From Panagrolaimus kolymaensis (lineage: Eukaryota > Nematoda > Chromadorea > Rhabditida > Panagrolaimidae): a DNA stretch of 64,000 nucleotides. Below, in pieces: positions 46,358 through 57,013 of the stretch. The translations under genes and the position numbers were made by a program. Within the stretch, counting starts at the first letter, position 1. The number at the start of each line of letters is the position of its first letter. The notes beneath the pieces were generated by a model. That model was not told the origin of the DNA and made no database searches. It saw nothing but the letters and a program-made list of their open reading frames with translations. The stretch lies in assembly GCA_028622995.1 (NCBI GenBank), contig JAJQJQ010000002.1:9858001-9922000 (forward strand), written 5' to 3'.

Positions 46358-48389
46358 CAACTTTTTTTTCACGTAAAGAAATACTTTTAATTATAATTTC
46401 GATTAAAATAATTGAAAATAAAATCTGAAAAAGAATTTGTAGTTTATTTATGTATTTCGATTAAATGTAAAACGAGGAAAAAAGAGATTAGCTGATGGAG
46501 AAAAAAAAGGTTTTTGCGACGACAAAAAAAGAAGTATTTAGTTTATAACTAGTGCAAAATATTGTCTATTCCAATTCTATGGAGAAAAAAAAAGTCATAA
46601 AAAGTCTTTCGTTTTTTTTTTACAAATCGATAATGTGAAAATAAAAAGCGATTAAAAGATTGAAAATCATAAATATGGAGTAGAAGAAGAAAAAAAAGAG
46701 AGTAGGCAATCAAATTAAAAAAAAACTAACTATGAATTGTGACAAAAAAAGGTAACAAAGATCAAAAAATAAAAAAAGATAATAAAAATTTGGCAAAAAA
46801 ATAAAACATCATCAAAAGATTCGTGACTTTGTAAAAAAATTAATAAAAACAAATAATATTAAAAAATTTTAGGATTAATTAAATGAGTAAACGAAAATTG
46901 CTTTTAATTAAACAATTCATTATAAACATTTTTAACCTTTTGACGAGAAAAAAATAGTGCTCGTTTCATTTCCGAAGATTTTATTTTTCATTTTTTTTGT
47001 CCTTCTCCGTTTTTTCTTAAGAATTTTGGCACCAAGAATGGATCAAAAAAGAAAAAAAAGAAAAGAAAATAGGTAGGTAATTCTTGTCATCCCAAATATC
47101 ATCGTTATGGTTCACTAACTTTGGGGGCTTTTTTTTATCCAAACATCGTTAATCCAATCCAAAAACAAAATGAAGCGATTTTTTTTTCTTACAAAAGATT
47201 ATTGACTTTTGATTACTTTCATCCAAAATTGATAACACGTTACTTTTATTGAGAAAACTTGTTTTCATTTCAATTAAAGTGTTTGTTTAATAACATAAAA
47301 CTTTTTACAAATTTTTCTTTTCTCTTTAAAAAACGTGCTAAGCTTTTATTATATTTTATTTTATTTTAATCTTCTCACCCTCAAATTTTAAAAAAATACT
47401 TTAATGCGCGCGCAAAGTAATTCCTTTGTTGGTTGGTTTCAATGAACTTGTTTTCTTTCAACTTGAAATAACTTTTTATACATACACTTTTTTAAAAATC
47501 CTTAAAAAAAATTATGTGGGAGTAAATACTAGAGTGTCTCAAACTATAATTAATTATAAATAACCCATTTGTTTGACAGGACAGTTAAGTTCATATATGG
47601 CTGTATATGACGGTTAAATTAAAATGGCTGACAAAAAAATGTATTGGATGCGTAATTGACCTAGATTTTTTAGAATTTTTTATTAAACACCATGAAAAAC
47701 AAAAACAAAAATAGAACAAAAATAGAACAAAAATCACAATAACATCGACCAAACATGCGTTCATAGGCTTTATAGCCATCTTGGTCAATCATATCTCAGG
47801 AAGCAGAAACTGTCGAAAAGACGTCGCCGCGATGCCTTTTTTTATTTTTCTTCCGTCCAAATTTCAAAATCCGACACCTTTGGCATCGTTGAGTTTAATT
47901 TCGGCAAAAACTTCATTACTTTGAAATTTTTTACAAACTTTTTCGAAACCTAAAGATGATATAACTCGAACATAACTGCCAAGAATATTTGTAGGTGTTT
48001 CATCAAAAATTAGCGGAATTAAAAATGCGGTGACTTCATTCATATGGCTTGAAAATTTTGTTAAAATTTTTTTAATAGCATTATTGAACTTTTTCGTAAC
48101 GATAAAGCAAAAAGATTTTCTAGCCATTGGGCCCCAAAAAAAATTCATTCAAACATGCGTTAAGACACCTGAAGTGTTTGAATTTGTGTTTTGGTTAATC
48201 CTGCCTGGCGGTTTGGCACATCGTTGAGGAGGATTTTCAAAAAATCCAAAAAATGTTTTTAAAATTTTGCTCTCAGCTAACCAAAAATATGTAACACACT
48301 TTCTTATCCATTTTTTATCTAAGAACTTATTGATCATAAAATTTTAAATTTGGATATTTTTTTTTAGATTTTTCAAATTATTCACTTAC
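46358..48389. other. Intergenic; ATPase 5' flank and an unplaced minus-strand frame
   Basis: 46358-47590 is AT-rich and empty, presumably holding the ATPase promoter. At 47864-48148 (minus) a frame of about 94 aa with NEVTAFLIPLIFDETPTNIL looks coding-like but matches nothing I know; it lies where the missing 3' exons of the next 7TM gene would be. No gene called. Confidence 0.35.
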
Positions 48390-48971
48390 AAATGCTATTT
48401 CGAAAGTTTTTTGGTGCAGAATCAATAAAACCTTCAAAAATAAAAAACCATGAACTAAATGAAATAAAAAATGTTAAAATAAGAGATAAAAATTGGATTC
48501 GCTTTAATGTAGTAAATTTATAATATATAAATATTGTACATCGTTCTATACTGAGAAATAACATGGATACTGCTGGAATTGGAAGCAATGGTAATGATAA
48601 CATAGCCGTATACCATATTATTTCTGGTTCATATTGTGTCGCTAAAATTAAATATTTTTCATATATTTTTTTTTTTTTTTAAATTAAATTTTAATAGATT
48701 TAAACCAAAAAAGTCATTTTAAAAAATAATCAATCATACTCGATGTATTCCAAAATATTAAAACATATGCATTTTGGATAGACCATCCTAAAGAAAGTAA
48801 AATCCATGAAAGAATGTGAAAAATCATTAATGGAGAAAAATGAATAATTTTATATTTAAAATAATCCAACGCTAACCAATATAACGTTCGAATGTTAATT
48901 AAAGTGCTAACAATCGATGCAAATTCACTTAAAATAGATTCAACAAAAATTAAATAATTTAAATATGACAT
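48390..48971 (-). pseudogene. Truncated seven-transmembrane receptor gene
   Basis: Two exons joined in phase, 48971-48740 and 48641-48390, encode about four hydrophobic segments (MSYLNYLIFVESILSEFAS..., then LPIPAVSMLFLSIERCTIFI with an ER-like motif after TM3). A normal donor follows exon 2, but no further exon is visible downstream, so TM5-TM7 are missing. Nematode chemoreceptor type; the family (Sra/Srbc-like or other) cannot be fixed from this part. An unseen distant exon remains possible. Confidence 0.5.
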
Positions 48972-49626
48972 TAAATTTTATTAAAAAATAAATGAAAAAT
49001 AAATAAAATTTAAGATTTTTTTTATTTATTAAATTTTTAAGATAGTGTTTAAAACAAATTATTAGGTTGTTTAAAAATCTTTCCCTTAACATATAAGACG
49101 CACATATATAAAAAGTTCGGTACCCGCCTCAAAATTTCAGCATTTTGCAAAAAAAAAAAACATGTTTCATTTGCCATTTTTTATAATGGAAAAAAGGCAA
49201 ACGAGGAGTTTTTCATAGAACTAAATAATTTTTAGCACAGTGCTAAAACTTTTTAAATATGTATGTGCATATTATATTTTAAAAAGACTGTTTATGAAAA
49301 GAAAAAATTAATTGACGGGTGTTCCCTGAATTATCTAAAACTTTTGACGTAACAGAACAATTCTGTGTGATATGCATAATAAAAATATTTATCATTCCCA
49401 TCTTTACTTATTTTATAACAAAATTTTAATCCACTTTATTTTAACATATTTTTGAGTTAATTTGATGTTGGGATTTCTTTCTATCGAAAATGATGTTGCA
49501 TGAAGTTCATTTTAAAAGTTTTCGAAAAGAAAAAATTTATTAAAAATCAAAATTTATTATAAACATTTACAAATTTAAATAAATTTTTTTTTTAAAAGAA
49601 ACTAAATTAAATTAAAAAAAAAATAT
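48972..49626. other. Intergenic, nothing recognised
   Basis: AT-rich spacer between the truncated receptor and the Gly/Tyr-rich peptide gene. No conserved element seen. Confidence 0.4.
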
Positions 49627-49899
49627 TTATTTTTTTCCAATGAATGGCCATAAACCAACGCCATAATGATGATATCCTCGACTTCCATAGCCACCGTACC
49701 CACCATAGCCCCGACCATAGCCATGATGATGATGGTGATGATGATGATGTCCCAATCTAAAAAGCAAAATTATATTTATATTTTTTACAACCATAATTTT
49801 TATTTTAATAAAGTTTACTCACCCAAATATACCTGCCACGGGTGAAGTAATGATAGCTAAAGCTAAAGCAAGATAAAACATAAAAGTAAATGATTTCAT
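49627..49899 (-). CDS. Secreted Gly/Tyr/His-rich peptide, antimicrobial-like
   Basis: Two short exons in phase, 49899-49823 and 49756-49627 (TAA); 68 aa. A signal peptide (MKSFTFMFYLALALAIITS) is followed by a run of eight His and then GYGRGYGGYGGYGSRGYHHY and a hydrophobic, basic tail VGLWPFIGKK. Nematode nlp/caenacin antimicrobial peptides share the short signal-plus-GYGGYG layout; the poly-His run could bind metal. Expression in epidermis or gut after infection would fit, but this is inference. The small size means it is easily missed by gene finders. Confidence 0.7.
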
Positions 49900-50959
49900 T
49901 TTAGCAGTAACAGAAATAAGAAAGTAATAAAAGATTCTTATGTTTATGGATTATTTTTTTACTCTCCTTTTTATACCCATTTTTTCTTGATTTTTAAAGA
50001 TTAAAAATTGATTTATAATTAAATAAATAGTAAACAAAAATTTACTAATTTATCAAATTAATGTTGTTTGGTGATCCTATATTTTTTGTTATGCATTTAT
50101 ATTTGGCTACGTGTGTAGTTTACAGGAGAGTAAAAAAAAAAACAGGTTATTTTAGTTTTTTTTTTGATTTTAAAAATTTAGAATGATACCATCTTTTTTT
50201 CTTCATAATTAGATGTTACATCATTAAAGGTCAAAATTTTAAAGTTTGATCAAATTTTTGAACCAATGTACATGAAAGAAAAAATATTTTTGTCATTTGT
50301 AAATAGTTTTGAAAATTATTTATGTTGAATAAAAGTTAAATTTTTATGGTATTTTAACTACTTATGTTAATTTATTTTTTGGATCAAACTTTTATAAACT
50401 TTTTTTTCTTCTAAATTACAGAAAGGTTCATAAGTTCTTGAATTAATTTAAATTTCTAAAGTAAATTCAAATTTTTAAAAATAAAATATAAATTACATTT
50501 TAAATTCTAAGAAAAATATTGTTTATTAGCAGTAATAAATTAATTAAAAAATCAAGCCAATCCAAAGCAAAACAAGAAAAAATCGTATGTAACAAATTTC
50601 ATGCAAAGTTTCCATAGACCGAAATTATTTTAGATATTTATTTATATATGCTTTTAGATAAAAGAGTTGAAATTGAAAAATAACAGCCAAAGAAATGTCT
50701 AAAAATTTTCTGAATATTATTTTAAATGTTAAAATTGACAAAAAATTATTTTTACTTAATTACTGCAAATATTTATAAAATTTTAAGCTAATTTATTTAT
50801 TGTATTTGATTAACATAATCGAGTTTGATTTTTTAGCAACAAATCAAAAAATAAGTAAATACATATTTTAAAAAAATGAGATTATAAAGTTAGTTAACTG
50901 AGGTACAACAATAAAAGATATTTACAATGAAAATTATTTTTTTTATTATAAAAAAAAAT
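49900..50959. other. Intergenic; mostly first copy of a segmental duplication
   Basis: From about 50082 on, the sequence is repeated at about 53874 onward (see the duplication entries). Between 49900 and 50081 lies the 5' flank of the peptide gene. No other gene. Confidence 0.5.
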
Positions 50960-51388
50960 TTATTCATGAGCTTTCCGTCCCATTTCTGCATATCCTTCAC
51001 TAATAAGTTGTTGCTTGCGAGCTTCACCACCTTTTACAGCAATTTCATGAACTCGTTCGGGATCCATTGAAGCAAAGCCTTGATTTCCAGGCTCTTCTTT
51101 TGAATCATTAGAAGATTCATTGTGAGATTCAACGCCACCGCCGCCCATTTTTCCAAGCTTTGAATATGCATCCGAAGCAATTTGTTCTTTTCGGGCATCA
51201 CCGGCTTCATGTCCAAAAACGGGCAATTCACCTTCTTTAACCCCTAAACCACCAAGAGCGGCAATTTGTTTAACTCGATCAGTATCCATTGAAGCAAAAC
51301 CTTGATTTCCGGGCATGATTGATAAATATTAAATTTGTAATTTATCTTAAAAAAGAAATCATTAGCAATTTTTATTCTTCTTAATATT
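50082..51388. repeat. Segmental duplication, copy 1 (carries KGG/LEA gene 1)
   Basis: About 1.3 kb matching 53874-55190, in direct orientation, 3.8 kb apart. The last 0.85 kb, including the gene, is nearly identical; the first part has more substitutions and small indels. Copy and copy flank are the gene plus its 3' side, with about 70 bp of 5' side. Confidence 0.85.
50960..51316 (-). CDS. KGG / group 1 LEA-like stress protein, copy 1
   Basis: Single exon, 118 aa, no signal peptide or membrane segment, Gly/Glu/Lys-rich and almost without hydrophobic residues. Two units alternate: GNQGFASMDTDRVKQIAALGG (3-23) and GNQGFASMDPERVHEIAVKGG (77-97), as in bacterial KGG stress proteins, and ARKEQIASDAYSKLGKMGG (41-59) and ARKQQLISEGYAEMGRK (99-115), the 20-mer motif of group 1 (Em, LEA_5) late-embryogenesis proteins. 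Such proteins protect cells during drying. Group 1 LEAs are known from plants, some bacteria and Artemia, whereas nematode LEAs are mainly group 3; a transferred origin is plausible. The ATG is followed directly by the first unit, which supports the start. Confidence 0.82.
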   Translation of the reverse strand: MPGNQGFASMDTDRVKQIAALGGLGVKEGELPVFGHEAGDARKEQIASDAYSKLGKMGGGGVESHNESSNDSKEEPGNQGFASMDPERVHEIAVKGGEARKQQLISEGYAEMGRKAHE

Positions 51389-53212
51389 CACAAGTAAAAA
51401 TAAAAAAAAGGGAGTTGAGATAAAACTAAAAACATTTAAAAAAAACGAAAGTGCAAAAATATATTTTAAAAAAAGTGGATTTTGCAATCATTTTTTTCGA
51501 CGAAAGTTGTTTTCTTTTCTATTTTTTTTCATTTTATATGAGTTTTCCAAAAAACGCCTTCCACCGACAACAACAAAAAAATGGCGAATGGAGAGAAGAA
51601 AAAAAGTTAGACAAAAACACAAACTAAAAAAAAAAGAAGCAAGACATTTATTGCAAAAAATTGTATGTGTGCGTAGTTTTTTGTTGTTGAAAAACACTCG
51701 ATAACCATTCATCAAATTACATGTGGAAAGAGAAAGGAGGAAAGACTGGCGTATGTCTCAAAAAAAAAAATGTTTTTTATTTTATAGTAGGGGATTCCCC
51801 AAACAAGCAAAAAAAAAATGAAATTTCAAAAAATAAGACACCAAAAAACATGACAGCGAAAAAAAAAACAAGAAAAAAAGCATTTCAGCATTCCAAGCAA
51901 AATTTTTTTTTTTTGAGTATTGCTTCTTTTTTTGTTGTTGTTGATGTTATTATTGGAAAAGTAACCATATACTCGACAACGTTAGAATAGAATGAAGGGA
52001 AGTTTTCTTTTGGCTCAAAAATGTGTTTTGATTTTTACTAAAAAAACAATAACAAAAAAAAGAATAGAAAAAACACTACAGTTTTTTTAAAAGAAAAATT
52101 AGTTTTCACTTTTTTTTCTTCATTTTATTTGTGTAATGGTAAAAATAAAGAAACCATAAATATACATACATAAAAAAAAATGGGTAAATAAATTTAATGC
52201 AATATATTCGTCTTTGGGATTCTTTTTTTATTTTTTTTCGAACAACTAACATCCATTTTAATATGGAAAAAGAAATAAGGAAAGCTTTTTGGCGCTCGAA
52301 ACAATTTCTTTCTTTTTTAATTTCATTTTAGAAGTTTTTCCAAAACAAAGCGAAAAAACTCTCTCTGTTATTAAAAAGCAAAATAAGAATATCCAACAAC
52401 AGAAATGAAATGTTCAACCCAAAATTATATGTTTAAAATGGTTTTTTTTGTTGACAATTTTTTTTCTCATAAAGCAAGAACGAACGCATAAATAATAATA
52501 AATGTTTTTGTGAAGCACAAAATTTTTCTTTTGTTGATTTTTGTTAGTGCTTAGATACCAAAAGGTAAATATTTTGCGCTGAAAGTTAGAAATTTTGTGC
52601 AGCACAAAACCATTTTTTTATTTATGTTTTTATGTGAAAAGAGAAGAGAGAAAAACCTTGGGTTTCTTAAATGTGTTTTCCTTTTTGTTCAGAAAAAAAA
52701 ACAATAAACAACAAACAAACGTCGTAAAAAAAACCCAATTTTTAAGAAATAAAAGAGAAGCAAGCGACAGTAAAAAGGATTTTCTTAAAAAAAAGAAAGT
52801 GTTGCAGCAATTGTTGTAAGGCATTTCCAAACAGAAATGGACGAAATTTCACTTCCTCTTTTTTCAGAATTCCACCTTTTTTTCATTTTCGAGTTTCCTC
52901 AACTCATTCAAAATTTCATCTTTTGATTTTAAAAAAATGTCGATTTCAATCCGCGAAAATGTCAGTTTGCTTGAAAGGTAAGAGGTTCTTTTATTCATTT
53001 TTGAAACCATAAATTTTTGCAATTATCACACCACAAATTATAATGCTAACATTTAAAGATTTAAAGGTATAAAAAAATTTTTTATTTCAAAACAAAAAAC
53101 TTTTTAATTTTTTTGCAGAATAATAATTTTTAAAAAAGTATAAACATATGAAAATTACAATATAAAATACATTGAAACAAATAAAAGCAAACGCACAAAA
53201 TTTATAATTTAT
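51317..53212. other. Intergenic between the LEA-like gene and a secreted-protein gene
   Basis: AT-rich with many long A and T runs, which produce several lysine- or phenylalanine-rich open frames of no value. A lone copy of the palindrome TTTTGTGCAGCACAAAA sits at about 52593, matching the 2375-2474 repeat. No gene. Confidence 0.4.
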
Positions 53213-53560
53213 TTATTTTCCAGCATTATATGTTCCTGAATACAAACTTTGTGAATTTGTTTCATGCCTAATTACAACAGGTTTAACTCTATGATGAACC
53301 AAAGATAACGAGTGACCAGCTTTGTTCAATCCAGCTACCGTGCCACTAAATGGCCTTCCAGTGATATCCAAATGAGCTTTACTTTTTCCCCCACCAATTC
53401 TACCATTTTTAATTCCATGGCCCATTAATGGTTTAGAATTAGGAACTTTATCTAATATTCCAGTATATGGAATATCATATAATTCTTTATCTTTAGCTTG
53501 AACAAAAATGATCGACGAAAAATAAATAATTAATAAAGAATTTAAAAATAAAGAAAACAT
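53213..53560 (-). CDS. Small secreted protein with a weakly attacin-like segment
   Basis: Single exon, 115 aa. Residues 1-22 (MFSLFLNSLLIIYFSSIIFV...) form a signal peptide; the mature part is basic and Gly/His-rich without Cys. The stretch GTVAGLNKAGHSLSLVHHRV recalls the Gly-rich (G) domain of insect attacins (GL-x-x-x-GH-x-SL-x-x-x-x-x), but the match is short and the rest does not align, so this is a suggestion only. It lies between the two copies of the LEA-like duplication and may be an antimicrobial effector like the peptide at 49627. Function unknown. Confidence 0.6.
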   Translation of the reverse strand: MFSLFLNSLLIIYFSSIIFVQAKDKELYDIPYTGILDKVPNSKPLMGHGIKNGRIGGGKSKAHLDITGRPFSGTVAGLNKAGHSLSLVHHRVKPVVIRHETNSQSLYSGTYNAGK

Positions 53561-54761
53561 AATAATTGGTTTTTTTTGTTTTGTTAATTTTTTAAAAAAA
53601 GTTCAAAACATTTTAAACATTTTATACTCTAAAAAATGTACACAAGTCTAAAGACTTTAATTTCTTTCGATTTGAAAAAAAAAACAGAAAACAAAAAAAC
53701 ATCAGAGAAACAAAACAATGAAAAAAAAAACGAGTTTAAAACGAATCCTTAAAAATTGTTTTTGTTTATTCTTTTTTTTTTATTTCATCAAAATTAAGAG
53801 GAAGAATTAATTAATTTTTATCTCTTTAGTAATGATCCTATTATTATTTTTTATTATTGTTTTTGTTATGGTTATTTTTTTTGTTATGCATTTATATTTG
53901 GCTAAGTGTGTAGTTTACAGGAAAGAAAAAGAAAAAAACAAACAGGTTATTTTAGGTTTTTTGATTTGAAAAAGTTAAAATAATACCATCTTTTTTTCTT
54001 CATAATTAGATGTTACATCATCAAAGGTCAAGTTTCTAAAGTTTTATCGAATTTTTGTATCGTGTACACGAAAGAAAAAATATTTTTGTCATTTGTAAAT
54101 AGTTGTGAAAATTATTTATGTTGAATAAAAGTTAAATTTTTATGGTATTTTAACTACTTTTGTTAATGTATTTTTTGGATCAAACTTTTATAAACTTTTT
54201 TTTCTTCTAAATTATAGAAAGGTTCTTGACTTCTCGAACTAGTTAAAATTTGACCCTTTAAAGTGAAATCAAATTTTTAAAAATAAAATATAAATTACAT
54301 TTTAAATTCTAAGAAAAATATTGTTTATTAGCAGTAATAAATTAATTAAAAAATCAAGCCAATCCAAAGCAAAGCAAGAAAAAATCGTATATAACAAATT
54401 TCATGCAAAGTTTCCATAGACCGAAATTATTTTAGATATTTATTTATATATGCTTTTAGATAAAAGAGTTGAAATTGAAAAATAACAGCCAAAGAAATGT
54501 CTAAAAATTTTCTGAATATTATTTTAAATGTTAAAATTGACAAAAAATTATTTTTACTTAATTACTGCAAATATTTATAAAATTTTAAGCTAATTTATTT
54601 ATTGTATTTGATTAACATAATCGAGTTTGATTTTTTAGCAACAAATCAAAAAATAAGTAAATACATATTTTAAAAAAATGAGATTATAAAGTTAGTTAAC
54701 TGAGGTACAACAATAAAAGATATTTACAATGAAAATTATTTTTTTTATTATAAAAAAAAAT
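53561..54761. other. Intergenic; second copy of the duplicated 3' flank
   Basis: 53561-53873 is the 5' flank of the secreted-protein gene; from about 53874 it is the duplicated non-coding flank of LEA-like gene 2. Nothing else. Confidence 0.5.
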
Positions 54762-55190
54762 TTATTCATGAGCTTTCCGTCCCATTTCTGCATATCCTTC
54801 ACTAATAAGTTGTTGCTTGCGAGCTTCACCACCTTTTACAGCAATTTCATGAACTCGTTCGGGATCCATTGAAGCAAAGCCTTGATTTCCATGTTCTTCT
54901 TTTGAATCATTAGAAGATTCATTGTGAGATTCAACGCCACCGCCGCCCATTTTTCCAAGCTTTGAATATGCATCCGAAGCAATTTGTTCTTTTCGGGCAT
55001 CACCGGCTTCATGACCAAAAACGGGCAATTCACCTTCTTTAACCCCTAAACCACCAAGAGCGGCAATTTGTTTAACTCGATCAGTATCCATTGAAGCAAA
55101 ACCTTGATTTCCGGGCATGATTGATAAATATTAAATTTGTAATTTATCTTAAAAAGAAATCATTAACAATTATTTTTTTCTTAATATTAG
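53874..55190. repeat. Segmental duplication, copy 2 (carries KGG/LEA gene 2)
   Basis: Direct repeat of 50082-51388. Identity is highest from about 54290 to 55160. Confidence 0.85.
54762..55118 (-). CDS. KGG / group 1 LEA-like stress protein, copy 2
   Basis: 118 aa, identical to copy 1 except residue 76 (His here, Pro in copy 1) in the linker between the two halves. Single exon, no signal peptide. The domain plan is that of copy 1: GFASMD units at 6-11 and 80-85, Em-type ARKEQ/ARKQQ motifs at 41 and 99. Near identity including the 3' flank means recent duplication or gene conversion. More than one copy may raise dosage of a highly expressed protectant. Confidence 0.82.
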   Translation of the reverse strand: MPGNQGFASMDTDRVKQIAALGGLGVKEGELPVFGHEAGDARKEQIASDAYSKLGKMGGGGVESHNESSNDSKEEHGNQGFASMDPERVHEIAVKGGEARKQQLISEGYAEMGRKAHE

Positions 55191-57013
55191 AAAAAAATGA
55201 GCAGAACTAAGGTTTCAAAGATACACATATTGATTTACTTTGCAGAAAGTTTGAATATTTTATTCTTTAATCTTTTTCTTTGTTTTTTGTTTCGAAAGAA
55301 TAAAACTTAAAATTATGCTATAAAAATTTAGTTTTAAAGTAAAAAAAATAAATACACCTTTACTCCACAGAACGCATATAAAAAAATGCTAAATTAGTGT
55401 AATAAATCAAGACTATGCAACTGTAATTGCGATACTCGTTCTGAATGTTTCAAATACATTTGTAAAACTATCCTGCTTACATACAACTAAACCAATCAAA
55501 AAAAAGAAAGAAAAACCTGTCGTCGAGCATTCTTAAACATCTTTTTTTAAAAATAAATTTCTTTATCTAAAAAAGCTTTTGAGCTTGTTTACTCAAAAAT
55601 ATTACTCACGCAAAATGTAACATTTTTATAAAAACCATGTGCGCCTTTCGAACAAAGCATAAATATTTTTAAATAAATAATCATTATTGTTTTATACTTT
55701 TCTTTTTCGGTGACAACGACGTAAAAAGGCGTTGCTCGAAGACAGCAACAAAAAAAAAACAATTAATTAATTACTTTTCTTTATATTTTTCTTATTTGCT
55801 ATGTCAGTGGTTAAAAAACTGATGATCAAACTTGGGTTATTGATTGCGTTAAAAACTTTTATTTGAATATTTTAATGATTTTTTCTTTCTATTTTGCTTT
55901 GAAAATTAAAATAATGACATTATTTAACAAATAATTGTCCAATTTCATCAAGCCTAATATTATCATAGTTTGCAGATTAGCTAAAAAAAGGTACCAATCA
56001 CGTTTTTAATATTGTGATTCCTAACCTAACTGTTTCTCATAAATATGGATTCCACATGTGTTGTGACGCCATGCTTCAAGCAGTTGGATGAAAAATAAGT
56101 GGAGAAAATAGTCAAGTAATTTTAAATCCAAATAAAGTTTCTTACCGTCGTCTTGTATAAAACAAAAAAAAATTATTGTAGATTTATAATTTAAAAAGAT
56201 TCAACGTCTATTTCATCAAAGAAATGACAAAATGGATGATTGAGTAATGTGGAGCAATACAGAAATTATAGGATTTTATTTTTTCATAATCTTGACTCTT
56301 CAATCAAATTTGTTTTCTATAATTAAATGTGAGAATTTTAAACAAATTAGAGAAGAAAAAGAGACGTTTTCTTTTAAAATAAAATATTTGCAAAGGTGTG
56401 ACAATCAAATGATTCTGTAATTTTGCTTTAAATTATAATTGTGAATTTTTGAAATGATAATTAAGAATGTGAGTATTTAGCGCTACCATATTTTTTTGGA
56501 ACTAATTTAACTTTTAAATTTTTTTGTTATTTATGAATTTTGGATTCTTTATAAATGTATCAGTTTTTCTATTTTTTTCTTTCTGAAAATTTGAAGCTCG
56601 TTTCTAAGCCTCAATATTTGTCACAAAAATACTTTATAAAAATTTTTTTAGAAGAAAAAAAGATATGATTTTATCATCTGCTTTTTTGACTTCGTTAACT
56701 TTGTTAAGTTACTTACCAATGACAAAAGCAGTATATCCAACTTTTAATGCAACTGCGCCAGGACGTGGATGGGTTTATTCACAAAGCAAGTTTGTAAAGT
56801 TTTTTATATTTTTATTTATTGTTAAAAAATCAAATGTTTAATTATTCAAAAAAATAAAATAAAAAACAGACAATATAAATAAAAAAAAGGTGAAATACCC
56901 GGCATAAAAAAACAAGCAAACAAAAATTAAGTTAAAATTGATTAAATAAAATTAAATTAAATTCACGGATAATAAAGTAAAAATTAAGGCAAAGAAAATA
57001 AAGTTTTTAGCTT
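55191..57013. other. Intergenic with weak coding-like traces
   Basis: A short plus-strand frame starts at ATG 56665 (MILSSAFLTSLTLLSYLPMT...), with a membrane-like start and then a TFNATAPGRGW stretch; it might be one exon of an acyltransferase-3/NRF-like gene, but no partner exon is found. Near 56045-56160 two short plus-strand frames (HMCCDAMLQAVG; GENSQVILNPNKVSYRRLV) look coding-like and may be remnants. No gene called. Confidence 0.3.

Noticed and set aside
47864..48148. Minus-strand ORF of 94 aa near the truncated 7TM gene
   Set aside because: It shows no membrane segments fitting TM5-7 of the receptor and no known domain.
51488..52830. Many Lys- or Phe-rich frames in the spacer
   Set aside because: They arise from long A and T runs and lack codon structure or splice context.
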